Positions 43,806-52,116 of a stretch of DNA of 62,292 bases are shown piece after piece. The notes under the pieces are model-generated. The model was not told the DNA's origin. It did not search any database and saw only the letters and a list, made by a program, of their open reading frames with translations. Position 1 is the first letter of the stretch. Every line of letters starts with the position of its first letter. Source of the stretch: an uncultured Prevotella sp. Its GTDB lineage: Bacteria; Bacteroidota; Bacteroidia; Bacteroidales; Bacteroidaceae. The translations under genes and the position numbers were made by a program. The stretch spans positions 1 to 62,292 of the forward strand of contig ONYL01000019.1 of the NCBI GenBank assembly GCA_900322035.1. Direction: 5' to 3'.

Positions 43806-45545
43806 ATGAAAACCCTAAAATTATTACCTATATATATAGGACTGGCCGCCATGACGGTCATCTCCTGTAACGACGACGACAACATCGTCATCCCCAACGA
43901 GAACGAGAACGTAGGAAAGGCCGTGGGCAACTTCTCTGCCGCGGAGTGGAATCCCGGTGGCGAGAAGGGAACCACCTCCAACGAGCAGGGCTGCTACTCC
44001 AACCCCGTGCCACAAGTGGCCGACAATGCCGACCTCTATCAGACGTTCAAGCACGGCGAAACCTTCTTCGAGCACGACTACACTCTCTTCACCGCTCCCT
44101 TCCGTGGACTGGGCCCCGCCTGGGTGCGCTCTGGTTGCGAATACTGCCATCCGAGTTATGGGCACGGAAAACGACAAGACAAATACCGGGCTAATGAAAT
44201 GGGCAATGGTTATCTGCTCGTTATCTATCACCCCACAGCCGGCACAGACCCCGACGGCGTGAAATATGCCGCCAACAGCTACGTGCGCCAGGTCACCGGT
44301 ATGCCCCAGACCCAAGCCATGTATCCTTTCAAGGCCCCCATCGACGAGAGCGGCATCCATATCCAGTGGAAAACCGTAACCACAGCGCCATCGGGCATCG
44401 ATCCCACGAAGTTTCCCGACGGCACTCCACTGCAGCTCATCTATCCCGAGGTCACCATCGACCAAGCTGCCTTCAACACGAATCCCCGTCCCGTCAACTA
44501 TGAAGTGCGCTTGGAGTCAACCATCGGTATGTATGGCACGGGACTGCTCGATGCCATCTCGCAGGATTCTATGAAGGCACAATATCAGCACGAGTCGGCT
44601 CATGCAGAACTGAATCCCGGCATGTGGGATGCCGCAGCCAACGACTGGGCACCCACAGCCTGGTATACCTTGGCCGACGGCACTAAGCGTGTGAAGAAAT
44701 ATACCTACGCCATGACCCGCGCCTCGCTGCTCGACGGTCCTGGTGCCAACGCCATCTGGAACATCACCAACGTGACACGCTCCGACCGCCGGTACCTCTA
44801 CACCACAGCAGCCTGGGCCAACGCCATGAGCCAGGACGACGAGGTGATCAATGCTATCAAGAACGAGGGCAAGAGCGCCACCTCACTGCTCCATCCCTAC
44901 TATGGCGATGGCTCAGAGGACAGCATCCGCTATCTGGTCAGCACACTCCTCGCCCTCAACACCAAGGCAGGCTCAGACACCTACAAGAAGTATTTCGTCG
45001 ACATGTCGCCTTGGAACGGACAGGAGGAGATGAGCGACGAAGACTATTATGCCTTTGCCGTATGGCATAAGGGACTCGCCGTGCCGCAGGCCCGCAACCT
45101 CGACAACGAGGATGTGCAGCGCGGTAAGGAACTCTTCTACAAGATGGGCTGCACGGCCTGCCACCGTCCGTCGTGGACCATCAAGAAAGACGAGAGCTGG
45201 ATCGACCCCGTGAGCCGCAAGTTCTGCTCGCTCGGCAATGGCATGCCCGACTTCAGCAACACCGTCATCTGGCCCTACACCGACCTGGTGCAGCATCGAC
45301 TGTTTATGGCCAACGACATCCGTACCGGCTGGTGCCGCACCACTCCCCTTTGGGGCCGCGGACTGAGCCAGCAGGAGACAGGAGCCAGCGACCGACTGCA
45401 CGACTGCCGCGCCCGCAATGTGGAGGAGGCCATCGTATGGCACTGCTACGACAAGCGTAGCGATGCCTACCACGCCGCCATCCAGTTCTACAACCTGCCC
45501 AAGGCCGACCGTGATGCCGTTGTGGCTTTCATCAACGCCATCTAA
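43806..45545 (+). CDS. Di-haem oxidoreductase-like c-type cytochrome lipoprotein
   Basis: Protein of 579 aa. The lipoprotein signal ends MTVISCNDDDN. There are two c-haem sites: C111-E-Y-C114-H115 in SGCEYCHPSYG and C449-T-A-C452-H453 in MGCTACHRPSW. FEHDYTLFTAPFRGLGPAWV and HDCRARNVEEAIVWH agree with the putative di-haem oxidoreductase (thiol-oxidoreductase-like) family. The haems need a cytochrome c synthase, and one is encoded next (ccsBA type). It probably moves electrons in the periplasm, maybe for metal redox during uptake. A hairpin (CTCAGG...CCTGAG) lies in the 81-base gap before it. Confidence 0.85.
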   Translation: MKTLKLLPIYIGLAAMTVISCNDDDNIVIPNENENVGKAVGNFSAAEWNPGGEKGTTSNEQGCYSNPVPQVADNADLYQTFKHGETFFEHDYTLFTAPFRGLGPAWVRSGCEYCHPSYGHGKRQDKYRANEMGNGYLLVIYHPTAGTDPDGVKYAANSYVRQVTGMPQTQAMYPFKAPIDESGIHIQWKTVTTAPSGIDPTKFPDGTPLQLIYPEVTIDQAAFNTNPRPVNYEVRLESTIGMYGTGLLDAISQDSMKAQYQHESAHAELNPGMWDAAANDWAPTAWYTLADGTKRVKKYTYAMTRASLLDGPGANAIWNITNVTRSDRRYLYTTAAWANAMSQDDEVINAIKNEGKSATSLLHPYYGDGSEDSIRYLVSTLLALNTKAGSDTYKKYFVDMSPWNGQEEMSDEDYYAFAVWHKGLAVPQARNLDNEDVQRGKELFYKMGCTACHRPSWTIKKDESWIDPVSRKFCSLGNGMPDFSNTVIWPYTDLVQHRLFMANDIRTGWCRTTPLWGRGLSQQETGASDRLHDCRARNVEEAIVWHCYDKRSDAYHAAIQFYNLPKADRDAVVAFINAI

Positions 45546-45557
45546 GCGGTTTCCTCT

Positions 45558-45625
45558 TATGTGATCACTATAAGAAGAGGTGTAAGGAGTGGAAGCCCCG
45601 GTGGTTTCCCATCCCCACCTCTTCT
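45558..45625 (+). other. Competing hairpins before ccsBA
   Basis: AGAAGAGGTG (45573-45582) can pair perfectly with CACCTCTTCT (45616-45625), enclosing an inner stem around GGAAGCC and GGTTTCC. The same segment overlaps ATAAGAAGAGG, which can instead pair with CCTCTTAT just upstream (45553-45560). Mutually exclusive structures between the di-haem gene and ccsBA could act as an attenuator or simply as a processing site. Confidence 0.4.
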
Positions 45626-45651
45626 CGTTCTGAGTTGAAAATTATATATCC

Positions 45652-47916
45652 ATGACAACAAACTCAAGCCCAAGCCGCTCCCTGCTCCGAGGAATCGGCG
45701 TTCTCTATATCCTTCTGATCGTCACCATGGCCGTGGCCACCATCGTGGAACACGCCATAGGCAGTGAGGCCACCCACTCTATGATTTATGGCTCGTGGTG
45801 GTTCGTTGGTCTGTGGGCGATGCTTGTGGCCACAGGAACGACGTGGCTTCTCCGGCAGCTGCGGCGCAGGCCGGTTTCGTTCAATACCATCATTACCTTC
45901 CTCATACATCTGTCCCTGGTGGTCATCCTCGTGGGAGCTTTCATCACCCACGTGGGCTCGCAACAGGGCATCATCCATCTTCGTGGTGACCAGCCCACCA
46001 ACCTCTTCGACAATATGGGCAGTGGCGATGCCGGGATGACAAGACAGCAATTGCCTTTCTACCTGAAGCTCGACCGCTTCAACGTGAGCTATCATGCCGG
46101 CACCGACACCCCCGAAGACTATGAGACCTACTTTTCCATCATCGACGGCCACCAGACCCTCCACGCCTCCGTGTCGATGAACCGAATTTTCAGCTATCGC
46201 CACTACCGGCTCTACCAAGCCAGCTACGACACCGACAACCAAGGCAGCTATCTCAGTGTAAACTACGATCCCTGGGGTATCGGCATCACTTATACAGGCT
46301 ATGGCATGCTCTTTATGAGCCTCATCCTGCTCCTCGTCAATCCCCGTGGCAACTTCCGCCGGCTGCTGCGCCATCCCCTGCTGCAGAAAGGAATGCTCTT
46401 GGCGGCCCTGTTGCTGCTGCCCCTATGGGCCAGAGCCACGGCTCCCGCGCCCGACAGGCAAACGGCTGAGCAGTTTGGACAACTCCTCATCCACTACAAC
46501 GGCCGCATCTGTCCCGTTCAGACCTTTGCCCTCGACTTCACACAGAAGGTATATGGCAGCCGTCGCTATCACAGACTCACGGCAGAGCAAGTGCTGATGG
46601 GATGGCTGATGTATCCCGACGAATGGAAACAAGAACCCTTCATCTACGTCAAGAATAAGAAAATGCGCCGTCGGTTAAGCCTTGAAGCCTATGTCCCGAT
46701 GAGCCGTTTCTTCGTTGGGCAAGATTATACCCTCGGTCCGCTTGTTGCCGAATATGCCCAGGGCCATCACGATGCCCTGCATAAGGCATACGCCGACATC
46801 GACAGCAAGCTCGAAATCATACTCTCGCTTCGCACCGGCAAACCGTTGGGCATCTTCCCCTACACAGCCCACGGAATCACCATTTGGTATGCCCCCACCG
46901 ACAGTCTGCCCGCCGGAATTGGAGCCAATGAGGGTCTCTTCATCCACAACGCCGTGCAGCTGGTGTTCCAGCAAATAGCACTTGGCGATACCGCTACGGC
47001 CCATGTCATGATTGGCCAGCTCCGCAGCTATCAGCAGAAAAACGGCGGACAGAGCCTGCCCACGCAGATGCAACTAAGAGCCGAACGCCTCTACAACGCC
47101 GTACCTATACCGTCACTTCTCTTCATGTTCAATCTCTTGGCCGGATTTGTAGCGATGGGTCTGGTCTTGCGCAGTTTCCGGCAGGCTCACCTCGGCCGTC
47201 CCTTCCGCCATCTGCGTCTGCTGGCGATGGTCTGCCAGGTTCTGCTTGCCCTTTCCTGGCTTGCCCTGAGCCTTACGCTCACCCTTCGCGGCATTGTCAC
47301 CGCCACGGTACCGATGACCAATGGCTACGACACAATGCTCCTAATGGGCTGGATGGTGATGCTCGTGATGTTGCTCTGCTCGTGGCACTTCCGCGGGCTG
47401 CGGCTGTTGTTGGTAAGTTTTGGCTTTCTGCTTTCCGGCTTCTTTCTCCTGGTTGCCCACCTCAACGTGATGGATCCCGCCATAGGCTATGCCATGCCCG
47501 TGCTCAACAGTCCGCTGCTGAGCATCCACGTGAGCATCATCATGATTGGTTTCTCGCTTCTTGCTCTGACCTTTATCTGCAGTCTGACAGCGCTCATTGA
47601 GCACTCTCTGGAAGAAGTGTTGCAGCTGCTCTCGCGCCTGCTGCTCTATCCCGCCGTGACGACGCTCACCATGGGCATCTTCATCGGAGCTGTATGGGCC
47701 AACGTGAGCTGGGGCAACTACTGGACGTGGGATCCCAAGGAGACGTGGGCTCTGATCTCGCTTATGGTATATGCCATCGCGCTCCATGTGCAGAGTCTGC
47801 CCGCCCTCAACAAGCCGCGCCGGTGGCACTGGTTTATGGTGATGGCCTTCCTCACCCTGGTGATGGCCTACTTCGGCGTGAATTATTTCCTGGAAGGAAT
47901 GCACTCTTATGCTTGA
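45652..47916 (+). CDS. ccsBA: Fused ResB-CcsA cytochrome c synthase (System II)
   Basis: Protein of 754 aa. The N-terminal ResB-like part (about 1-270) has membrane helices (GIGVLYILLIVTMAVATIVE; IIHLSLVVILVGAFITHVGS-like region) and a periplasmic domain; the C-terminal CcsA part (about 480-754) carries the tryptophan-rich haem-handling motif WGNYWTWDPKETWALISL near 685-705. It exports haem and joins it to CxxCH sites of c-type cytochromes. It directly follows the di-haem protein gene, its likely client, and could serve other cytochromes of N2O respiration. Symbol given by domain content. Confidence 0.85.
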   Translation: MTTNSSPSRSLLRGIGVLYILLIVTMAVATIVEHAIGSEATHSMIYGSWWFVGLWAMLVATGTTWLLRQLRRRPVSFNTIITFLIHLSLVVILVGAFITHVGSQQGIIHLRGDQPTNLFDNMGSGDAGMTRQQLPFYLKLDRFNVSYHAGTDTPEDYETYFSIIDGHQTLHASVSMNRIFSYRHYRLYQASYDTDNQGSYLSVNYDPWGIGITYTGYGMLFMSLILLLVNPRGNFRRLLRHPLLQKGMLLAALLLLPLWARATAPAPDRQTAEQFGQLLIHYNGRICPVQTFALDFTQKVYGSRRYHRLTAEQVLMGWLMYPDEWKQEPFIYVKNKKMRRRLSLEAYVPMSRFFVGQDYTLGPLVAEYAQGHHDALHKAYADIDSKLEIILSLRTGKPLGIFPYTAHGITIWYAPTDSLPAGIGANEGLFIHNAVQLVFQQIALGDTATAHVMIGQLRSYQQKNGGQSLPTQMQLRAERLYNAVPIPSLLFMFNLLAGFVAMGLVLRSFRQAHLGRPFRHLRLLAMVCQVLLALSWLALSLTLTLRGIVTATVPMTNGYDTMLLMGWMVMLVMLLCSWHFRGLRLLLVSFGFLLSGFFLLVAHLNVMDPAIGYAMPVLNSPLLSIHVSIIMIGFSLLALTFICSLTALIEHSLEEVLQLLSRLLLYPAVTTLTMGIFIGAVWANVSWGNYWTWDPKETWALISLMVYAIALHVQSLPALNKPRRWHWFMVMAFLTLVMAYFGVNYFLEGMHSYA

Positions 47917-47956
47917 TCATGCGTTATACATAAGAAATCGACGATTGTAATAGAGA

Positions 47957-48352
47957 ATGAATGCACAAGTATTGAACACACCCCCATCGGTGGAATACCA
48001 CTACAGCGAAAAGAATGGCGTCAACATACAGCTCACAAAGTTTGGCGATCCGGAAGACAGGGAATGGCACTTGCTGCTCAGTGTCACCGACCCCCTGCTG
48101 GATTTTCAGTCACAACTCAAACAAGTGTTTGACACCTATCGCGCAATGGTCAGCCATGAACATGCCGTCACCTGCTTCATGCGCGTATTTCTCAGCGACT
48201 CGGCCACCTAAACCCATGCCGTGGAAGAGCAGTTGATGGAAGACCGTGGATTCCCCTATTCAGTCGTAGAACAGCCACCCGCCAACGGAACGAAAGTGGC
48301 GCTATGGGTGTGGATGCTCTCCATTTTTTTTGTACCTTTGCAGCCGCTATGA
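47957..48352 (+). pseudogene. Rid/YjgF-type protein gene with in-frame ochre stop
   Basis: The first 84 residues (EYHYSEKNGVNIQLTKFGDP; WHLLLSVTDPLLDFQSQLKQ; RVFLSDSAT) end at TAA 48209-48211. The same frame then continues THAVEEQLMEDRGFPYSVVE and QPPANGTKVALWVWML, the typical end of an L-PSP/Rid-like domain, to a TGA at 48350 that overlaps the next gene's ATG (ATGA). CAA-to-TAA is the simplest explanation. The larger two-domain Bacteroidota relatives have a second half that is missing here. Either a recent pseudogene or a sequence error. Confidence 0.7.
48333..48340 (+). promoter_or_regulatory. -7 box for the symporter gene inside the Rid-type frame
   Basis: TACCTTTG at 48333-48340 matches TAnnTTTG and lies 8 bases before the symporter ATG at 48349, which would give a nearly leaderless transcript. 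No clear TTTG at 19-21 bases upstream. Confidence 0.5.
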
Positions 48353-49779
48353 TCATACTTCTCACCCTTCTCGTCTACTTTGGACTGCTCATGTTGGTCA
48401 GCCACCTCACCTCTCAGCGGTCGGACAATGATACTTTCTTCCGGGGCAATCGCCAGTCACCCTGGTATATAGTAGCCTTCGGAATGATCGGTGCCAGCAT
48501 CTCGGGCATCACCTTTGTCTCGGTGCCCGGTATGGTAGTGAAGACCGACTTCACCTATCTGCAGATGTGCCTGGGCTTCATTATAGGCTATTTTGCAGTG
48601 GCCTTCATCCTACTACCTGTATATTACCAGCTCCATCTCACTACCATCTACTCTTATGTGCAACAAAGATTAGGAGAGCGCAGCTATAAAACATGCGCTT
48701 CATTCTTTCTGTTGAGCAAGATGACCAATGCGGCAGCAAGGTTTTATGTGGTCTGTCTCGTTTTGCAAGAGTTTGTTCTTGAGCGATACAACGTGCCTTT
48801 CCCCATTACCGTTACCGTCCTTGTTTCCCTTATTTGGCTCTATACGCGGCGCGGCGGCATCAAGACATTGGTCTGGACCGACACCCTCCAGACGTTTTGT
48901 ATGCTCACAGCCTTAGTCGTCATCACCCTGCAGGTTGTCAGCGCGCTCCAGCTCACTCCTGCCGAGGCTGTGAAGAGCATCATCGCCGACAACCATTCGC
49001 GCGTGTTCGTATTCGACGACTGGGGCTCACGACAAAACTTCTGGAAGCAATTTCTGAGCGGCATCTTCGTAGTCATCGTGATGACAGGCCTCGACCAGGA
49101 TCTCATGCAGAAAAACTTGACCTGCAAGAATCTTCGTGATGCGCAAAAAGACATGTGTACCTACGGATTTGCTTTCGTACCCATCAACCTGCTTCTGCTT
49201 GCTCTCGGAGTCCTGCTGCTCCATCTGAGCCAACAAAACGGCACCCCGCCACCAACAGGAGATCAGCTCCTGCCGATGTATGCCGCCACAGGCCGGTTGG
49301 GAAACCTCATTGTCGTATTGTTCACCTTAGGTGTCGTGGCGGCCTCTTTCTCAAGTGCCGACTCGGCATTAACGGCACTCACGACAAGTTTCTGTGTGGA
49401 TATCTGTGAACGGCAAGACGACAGACGGCTGCGCAATCGTGTCCATATTTCGATGGCGGCGGTCTTTGTTGCGTTTATTATCGCCTTCCGGATATTCAAT
49501 TCCGTGAGCATCATCGACGCCATCTACACCTTGTGTTCCTACACTTATGGTCCGCTGTTAGGTCTCTTCGCCTATGGGCTCTTCACCCACCGCGACATAA
49601 ATGACCGATGGGTGCCCTTCATCTGCGTGCTCTCTCCCATCTTATGCCTGCTGCTCGACACTGTTGTAGGCCGTCTCACAGGTTATCAGTTTGGCTACGA
49701 GATGCTGATGATCAACGGTGGTCTGATCTTCTTCGGGCTTTGGATATCGGGTCGTGCCCGCTTCAGTCTCAGTCGTTGA
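48349..49779 (+). CDS. Sodium:solute symporter (SSS family)
   Basis: Protein of 476 aa from MIILLTLLVYFGLLMLVSHL (ATG at 48349). Earlier starts would run through the promoter-like box, so the inner start is chosen. About 13 membrane helices; SSS signs are NRQSPWYIVAFGMIGASISG early and ASFSSADSALTALTTSFCVD near 345-365 (sodium-site Ser region). It would import an organic solute with Na+. The substrate is not predictable; sialic acid, amino acids or vitamins are possible. It overlaps the end of the broken Rid-type frame by ATGA. Confidence 0.88.
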   Translation: MIILLTLLVYFGLLMLVSHLTSQRSDNDTFFRGNRQSPWYIVAFGMIGASISGITFVSVPGMVVKTDFTYLQMCLGFIIGYFAVAFILLPVYYQLHLTTIYSYVQQRLGERSYKTCASFFLLSKMTNAAARFYVVCLVLQEFVLERYNVPFPITVTVLVSLIWLYTRRGGIKTLVWTDTLQTFCMLTALVVITLQVVSALQLTPAEAVKSIIADNHSRVFVFDDWGSRQNFWKQFLSGIFVVIVMTGLDQDLMQKNLTCKNLRDAQKDMCTYGFAFVPINLLLLALGVLLLHLSQQNGTPPPTGDQLLPMYAATGRLGNLIVVLFTLGVVAASFSSADSALTALTTSFCVDICERQDDRRLRNRVHISMAAVFVAFIIAFRIFNSVSIIDAIYTLCSYTYGPLLGLFAYGLFTHRDINDRWVPFICVLSPILCLLLDTVVGRLTGYQFGYEMLMINGGLIFFGLWISGRARFSLSR

Positions 49780-49800
49780 ACTTCCAGCCTTGACGGATAA

Positions 49801-49835
49801 GCCTTTAGGCACTCTTAGCCCCTAAAACTAAAGGC
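49801..49835 (+). other. Hairpin downstream of the symporter gene
   Basis: GCCTTTAG (49801-49808) pairs perfectly with CTAAAGGC (49828-49835), with an inner TTAG-CCC-CTAA. No T-run follows, so terminator function is uncertain. It lies 21 bases after the symporter stop. Confidence 0.4.
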
Positions 49836-49938
49836 AGTAATCAACGAATGATAGGACCGAACTTACCTACGCCAACCCTATCAGAAAAGGAAATGCGCAG
49901 ATCTTTGCCTTAAAAAATGCAAAGATTTATCATTATTT

Positions 49939-49969
49939 TTTGTTCAAGAAGATTAAATGGTTATATTTG
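49939..49969 (+). promoter_or_regulatory. rsmI promoter
   Basis: TTTG (49939-49942), 19 bases, TATATTTG (49962-49969): full consensus. The rsmI ATG is only 9 bases after the -7 box, so the transcript should be nearly leaderless. Confidence 0.75.
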
Positions 49970-49978
49970 CCAAACGAT

Positions 49979-50674
49979 ATGGGAACATTATACATTGTCC
50001 CGACTCCGGTCGGAAATATGGAGGACATGACCCTAAGGGCCATCCGCACGCTCAAAGAAGCCGATCTGGTGCTGGCTGAAGACACACGCACGTCGGGGAT
50101 TCTGTTCAAGCACTTCGACATTAAGAATCATCTGATGTCACATCACAAGTTCAACGAGCACGGAACTTCCGCCGCCGTTGTCGAGCGGCTGAAAGCGGGA
50201 CAGAACGTAGCTCTCGTGAGCGATGCAGGAACTCCCGGCATCAGCGATCCGGGATTCTATCTCGCCCGCGAGGCCGCCAAGGCGGGAATCGAAGTGGTGA
50301 CTCTTCCAGGTGCCACAGCCTGCATCCCGGCCATCGTATCTTCTGGCCTGCCCTGCGACAGGTTCTGCTTTGAAGGCTTCCTGCCCCAAAAGAAAGGACG
50401 CCAGAGCCATTTGGAATCACTGCGCAATGAGCCGCGAACGATGGTGTTCTACGAGTCGCCCTTCCGGCTGGTGAAGACACTGCGGCAAATGGAGACTTAC
50501 TTTGGTCCCGACAGGCACGTGAGCGTGGCCCGGGAAATCTCGAAGATTCACGAAGAGCATGTCCGCGGAACATTGGACGAAGTTGCCGCACACTTCGAGG
50601 CGACGCCACCCAAAGGCGAGATTGTCATTGTCGTGGCCGGTGCTCCTAAAGATAAAAAACAAACAGACAAGTAA
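49979..50674 (+). CDS. rsmI: 16S rRNA (cytidine1402-2'-O)-methyltransferase
   Basis: Protein of 231 aa from MGTLYIVPTPVGNMEDMTLR (ATG at 49979); the frame is open upstream but that part lies in the promoter. The tetrapyrrole-methylase fold is clear: LVLAEDTRTSGILFKHFDI, ALVSDAGTPGISDPGFYLAR (SAM-binding) and VVTLPGATACIPAIVSSGLP. It 2'-O-methylates C1402 in the ribosomal decoding site. The C-terminal helical extension of longer homologues is missing, as in other Bacteroidota. Confidence 0.93.
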   Translation: MGTLYIVPTPVGNMEDMTLRAIRTLKEADLVLAEDTRTSGILFKHFDIKNHLMSHHKFNEHGTSAAVVERLKAGQNVALVSDAGTPGISDPGFYLAREAAKAGIEVVTLPGATACIPAIVSSGLPCDRFCFEGFLPQKKGRQSHLESLRNEPRTMVFYESPFRLVKTLRQMETYFGPDRHVSVAREISKIHEEHVRGTLDEVAAHFEATPPKGEIVIVVAGAPKDKKQTDK

Positions 50675-50709
50675 CTCTTTGCATATAAAAATCACAAAAA
50701 ACGTTTGAG

Positions 50710-51561
50710 ATGAAAAAGCTATTATTTTTCGCATCTCTGCTCGCCCTGGTATTAGGGGCATGCAGTGAGAAGAAGGCACCGCAACCAGTGGTTGACACGG
50801 CGCAAACGGATTCACTCTCAAAAATCATCGAGCAGAAAGACAATGAGCTGAACGACATGATGGGAACCCTCAACGAAATACAAGAGGGCTTCAGAGAGAT
50901 AAATGAGGCTGAGAATCGCGTCACCATCGCCAAGGATGGAGAGCGCGCCGATAAAAAACAACAAATCAGAGAAGACATTCAGTTCATCTCGAAGCAGATG
51001 GCACGCAACCGTGAACTCATCGCGAAACTTCGTGAACAGTTGAGACAAAGCACTATCAAGGGCGACCAGTTTAAGGAAACCATTGACAACCTCACCAAGC
51101 AACTGCAGGAGAAAGACCAGCAACTGCAACAGTTGAGAGCTGAACTTGATGCCAAGGATATCCACATTTCTGCGCTCGACGAGACCATCAACAACCTTAA
51201 CAGCGACGTGAGCAACCTCAAGACCGAGAGCGCGCAGAAATCACAGACGATCAGCACGCAAGATCACCTGCTCAACACGGCATGGTATGTGTTCGGAACC
51301 AAGAGGGAACTACGCAACCAGCACATCTTGGAGGGCAGCAAGGTGATGAATGGCAACTTCAACAAGAACTACTTCACGAAGATCGACATTCGCGACACAC
51401 GCGAGATCAAGCTTTACTCGAAGTCGGCACAGATCAGAACCGTGCACCCAAGCGGCAGCTATACACTGGAACGCGATGCCAACAAGCAATACGTGCTGCG
51501 CATCACGAATCCCCAAAACTTCTGGTCGACCAGCAAATATCTCGTGATTGTAGTGAAATAA
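50710..51561 (+). CDS. Coiled-coil lipoprotein, unknown function
   Basis: Protein of 283 aa. The lipoprotein signal ends LVLGACSEKK. A long coiled coil covers about residues 35-175 (IIEQKDNELNDMMGTLNEIQ; NLTKQLQEKDQQLQQLRAEL; ETINNLNSDVSNLKTESAQK). A C-terminal beta-rich domain (about 180-283; NKNYFTKIDIRDTREIKLYS; RTVHPSGSYTLERDANKQYV; STSKYLVIVVK) has the look of a conserved Bacteroidota module. Possibly an envelope spacer or scaffold protein. It lies 35 bases after rsmI and probably shares its transcript. Confidence 0.75.
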   Translation: MKKLLFFASLLALVLGACSEKKAPQPVVDTAQTDSLSKIIEQKDNELNDMMGTLNEIQEGFREINEAENRVTIAKDGERADKKQQIREDIQFISKQMARNRELIAKLREQLRQSTIKGDQFKETIDNLTKQLQEKDQQLQQLRAELDAKDIHISALDETINNLNSDVSNLKTESAQKSQTISTQDHLLNTAWYVFGTKRELRNQHILEGSKVMNGNFNKNYFTKIDIRDTREIKLYSKSAQIRTVHPSGSYTLERDANKQYVLRITNPQNFWSTSKYLVIVVK

Positions 51562-51580
51562 ATCGTTATTACACGAAAAG

Positions 51581-51614
51581 AAAGGGCAAACGCAAGATTA
51601 AGCGTTTGCCCTTT
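51581..51614. terminator. Bidirectional terminator between the coiled-coil lipoprotein gene and tadA
   Basis: A perfect 13-bp stem (51581-51593 / 51602-51614; AAAGGGCAAACGC) with an 8-base loop has T-rich flanks on both sides. The tadA stop codon lies inside the loop, so the hairpin serves both convergent genes. Confidence 0.88.
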
Positions 51615-52041
51615 TTTCTTTGAAAAACCGTTGAATGATCTCACGGCACTGATCCTCCATCACACCTGCCGTGACCTCACAGCGGGGATGCAAGGCGTGG
51701 GGGGCATATTGCGAGTAGCCACGTTTTTCGTCCCGCGCACCATAAACCAGCCGCGACAACTGTGCCCAACCCATAGCACCAGCACACATCACGCAGGGCT
51801 CCACTGTGACATAGAGCGTGCAGCCCTGCAAATACTTGCCACCCAAAGAATTGGCGGCAGCCGTAATGGCCTGCATCTCGGCATGGGCTGTAACATCGCG
51901 CAAAGTCTCCGTGAGATTATGGCCACGGCTAATGATGCGGCCACGACTGACCACCACACAACCAATGGGTACTTCGCCCTCCTCGTAGGCCGATTCAGCC
52001 TCATTGAGAGCCATGCGCATAAACTTCAGGTCATCTTCCAT
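51598..52041 (-). CDS. tadA: tRNA-specific adenosine deaminase
   Basis: Protein of 147 aa from MEDDLKFMRMALNEAESAYE (ATG at 52041). Zinc and catalytic motifs are TAHAEMQAI (His-Ala-Glu) and PCVMCAGAMGWA (Pro-Cys-x2-Cys). It converts the A34 wobble base of tRNA-Arg(ACG) to inosine. A longer frame starting at 52116 exists but would run across the birA promoter. The last codons overlap the terminator stem. Confidence 0.92.
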   Translation of the reverse strand: MEDDLKFMRMALNEAESAYEEGEVPIGCVVVSRGRIISRGHNLTETLRDVTAHAEMQAITAAANSLGGKYLQGCTLYVTVEPCVMCAGAMGWAQLSRLVYGARDEKRGYSQYAPHALHPRCEVTAGVMEDQCREIIQRFFKEKRANA

Positions 52042-52064
52042 GTGTGCAAAAATAGTACTTTCTT

Positions 52065-52095
52065 TTTGCAAATACAAATAAAAATCGTAATTTTG
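52065..52095 (+). promoter_or_regulatory. birA promoter
   Basis: TTTG (52065-52068), 19 bases, TAATTTTG (52088-52095): full consensus, 21 bases before the birA start. It lies in the short divergent gap with tadA. Confidence 0.75.
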
Positions 52096-52116
52096 TCCAA
52101 CCAAAACAATATTCAA

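Noticed and set aside
39678-48352. Stop-codon reassignment (TAG or TAA read as Gln) to explain the two interrupted genes
   Set aside because: Both codons serve as ordinary terminators in this window: TAG ends the porin, hutI and DUF3267 genes, and TAA ends pseudogene-free genes such as the TonB receptor. Two independent C-to-T changes or sequence errors are simpler.
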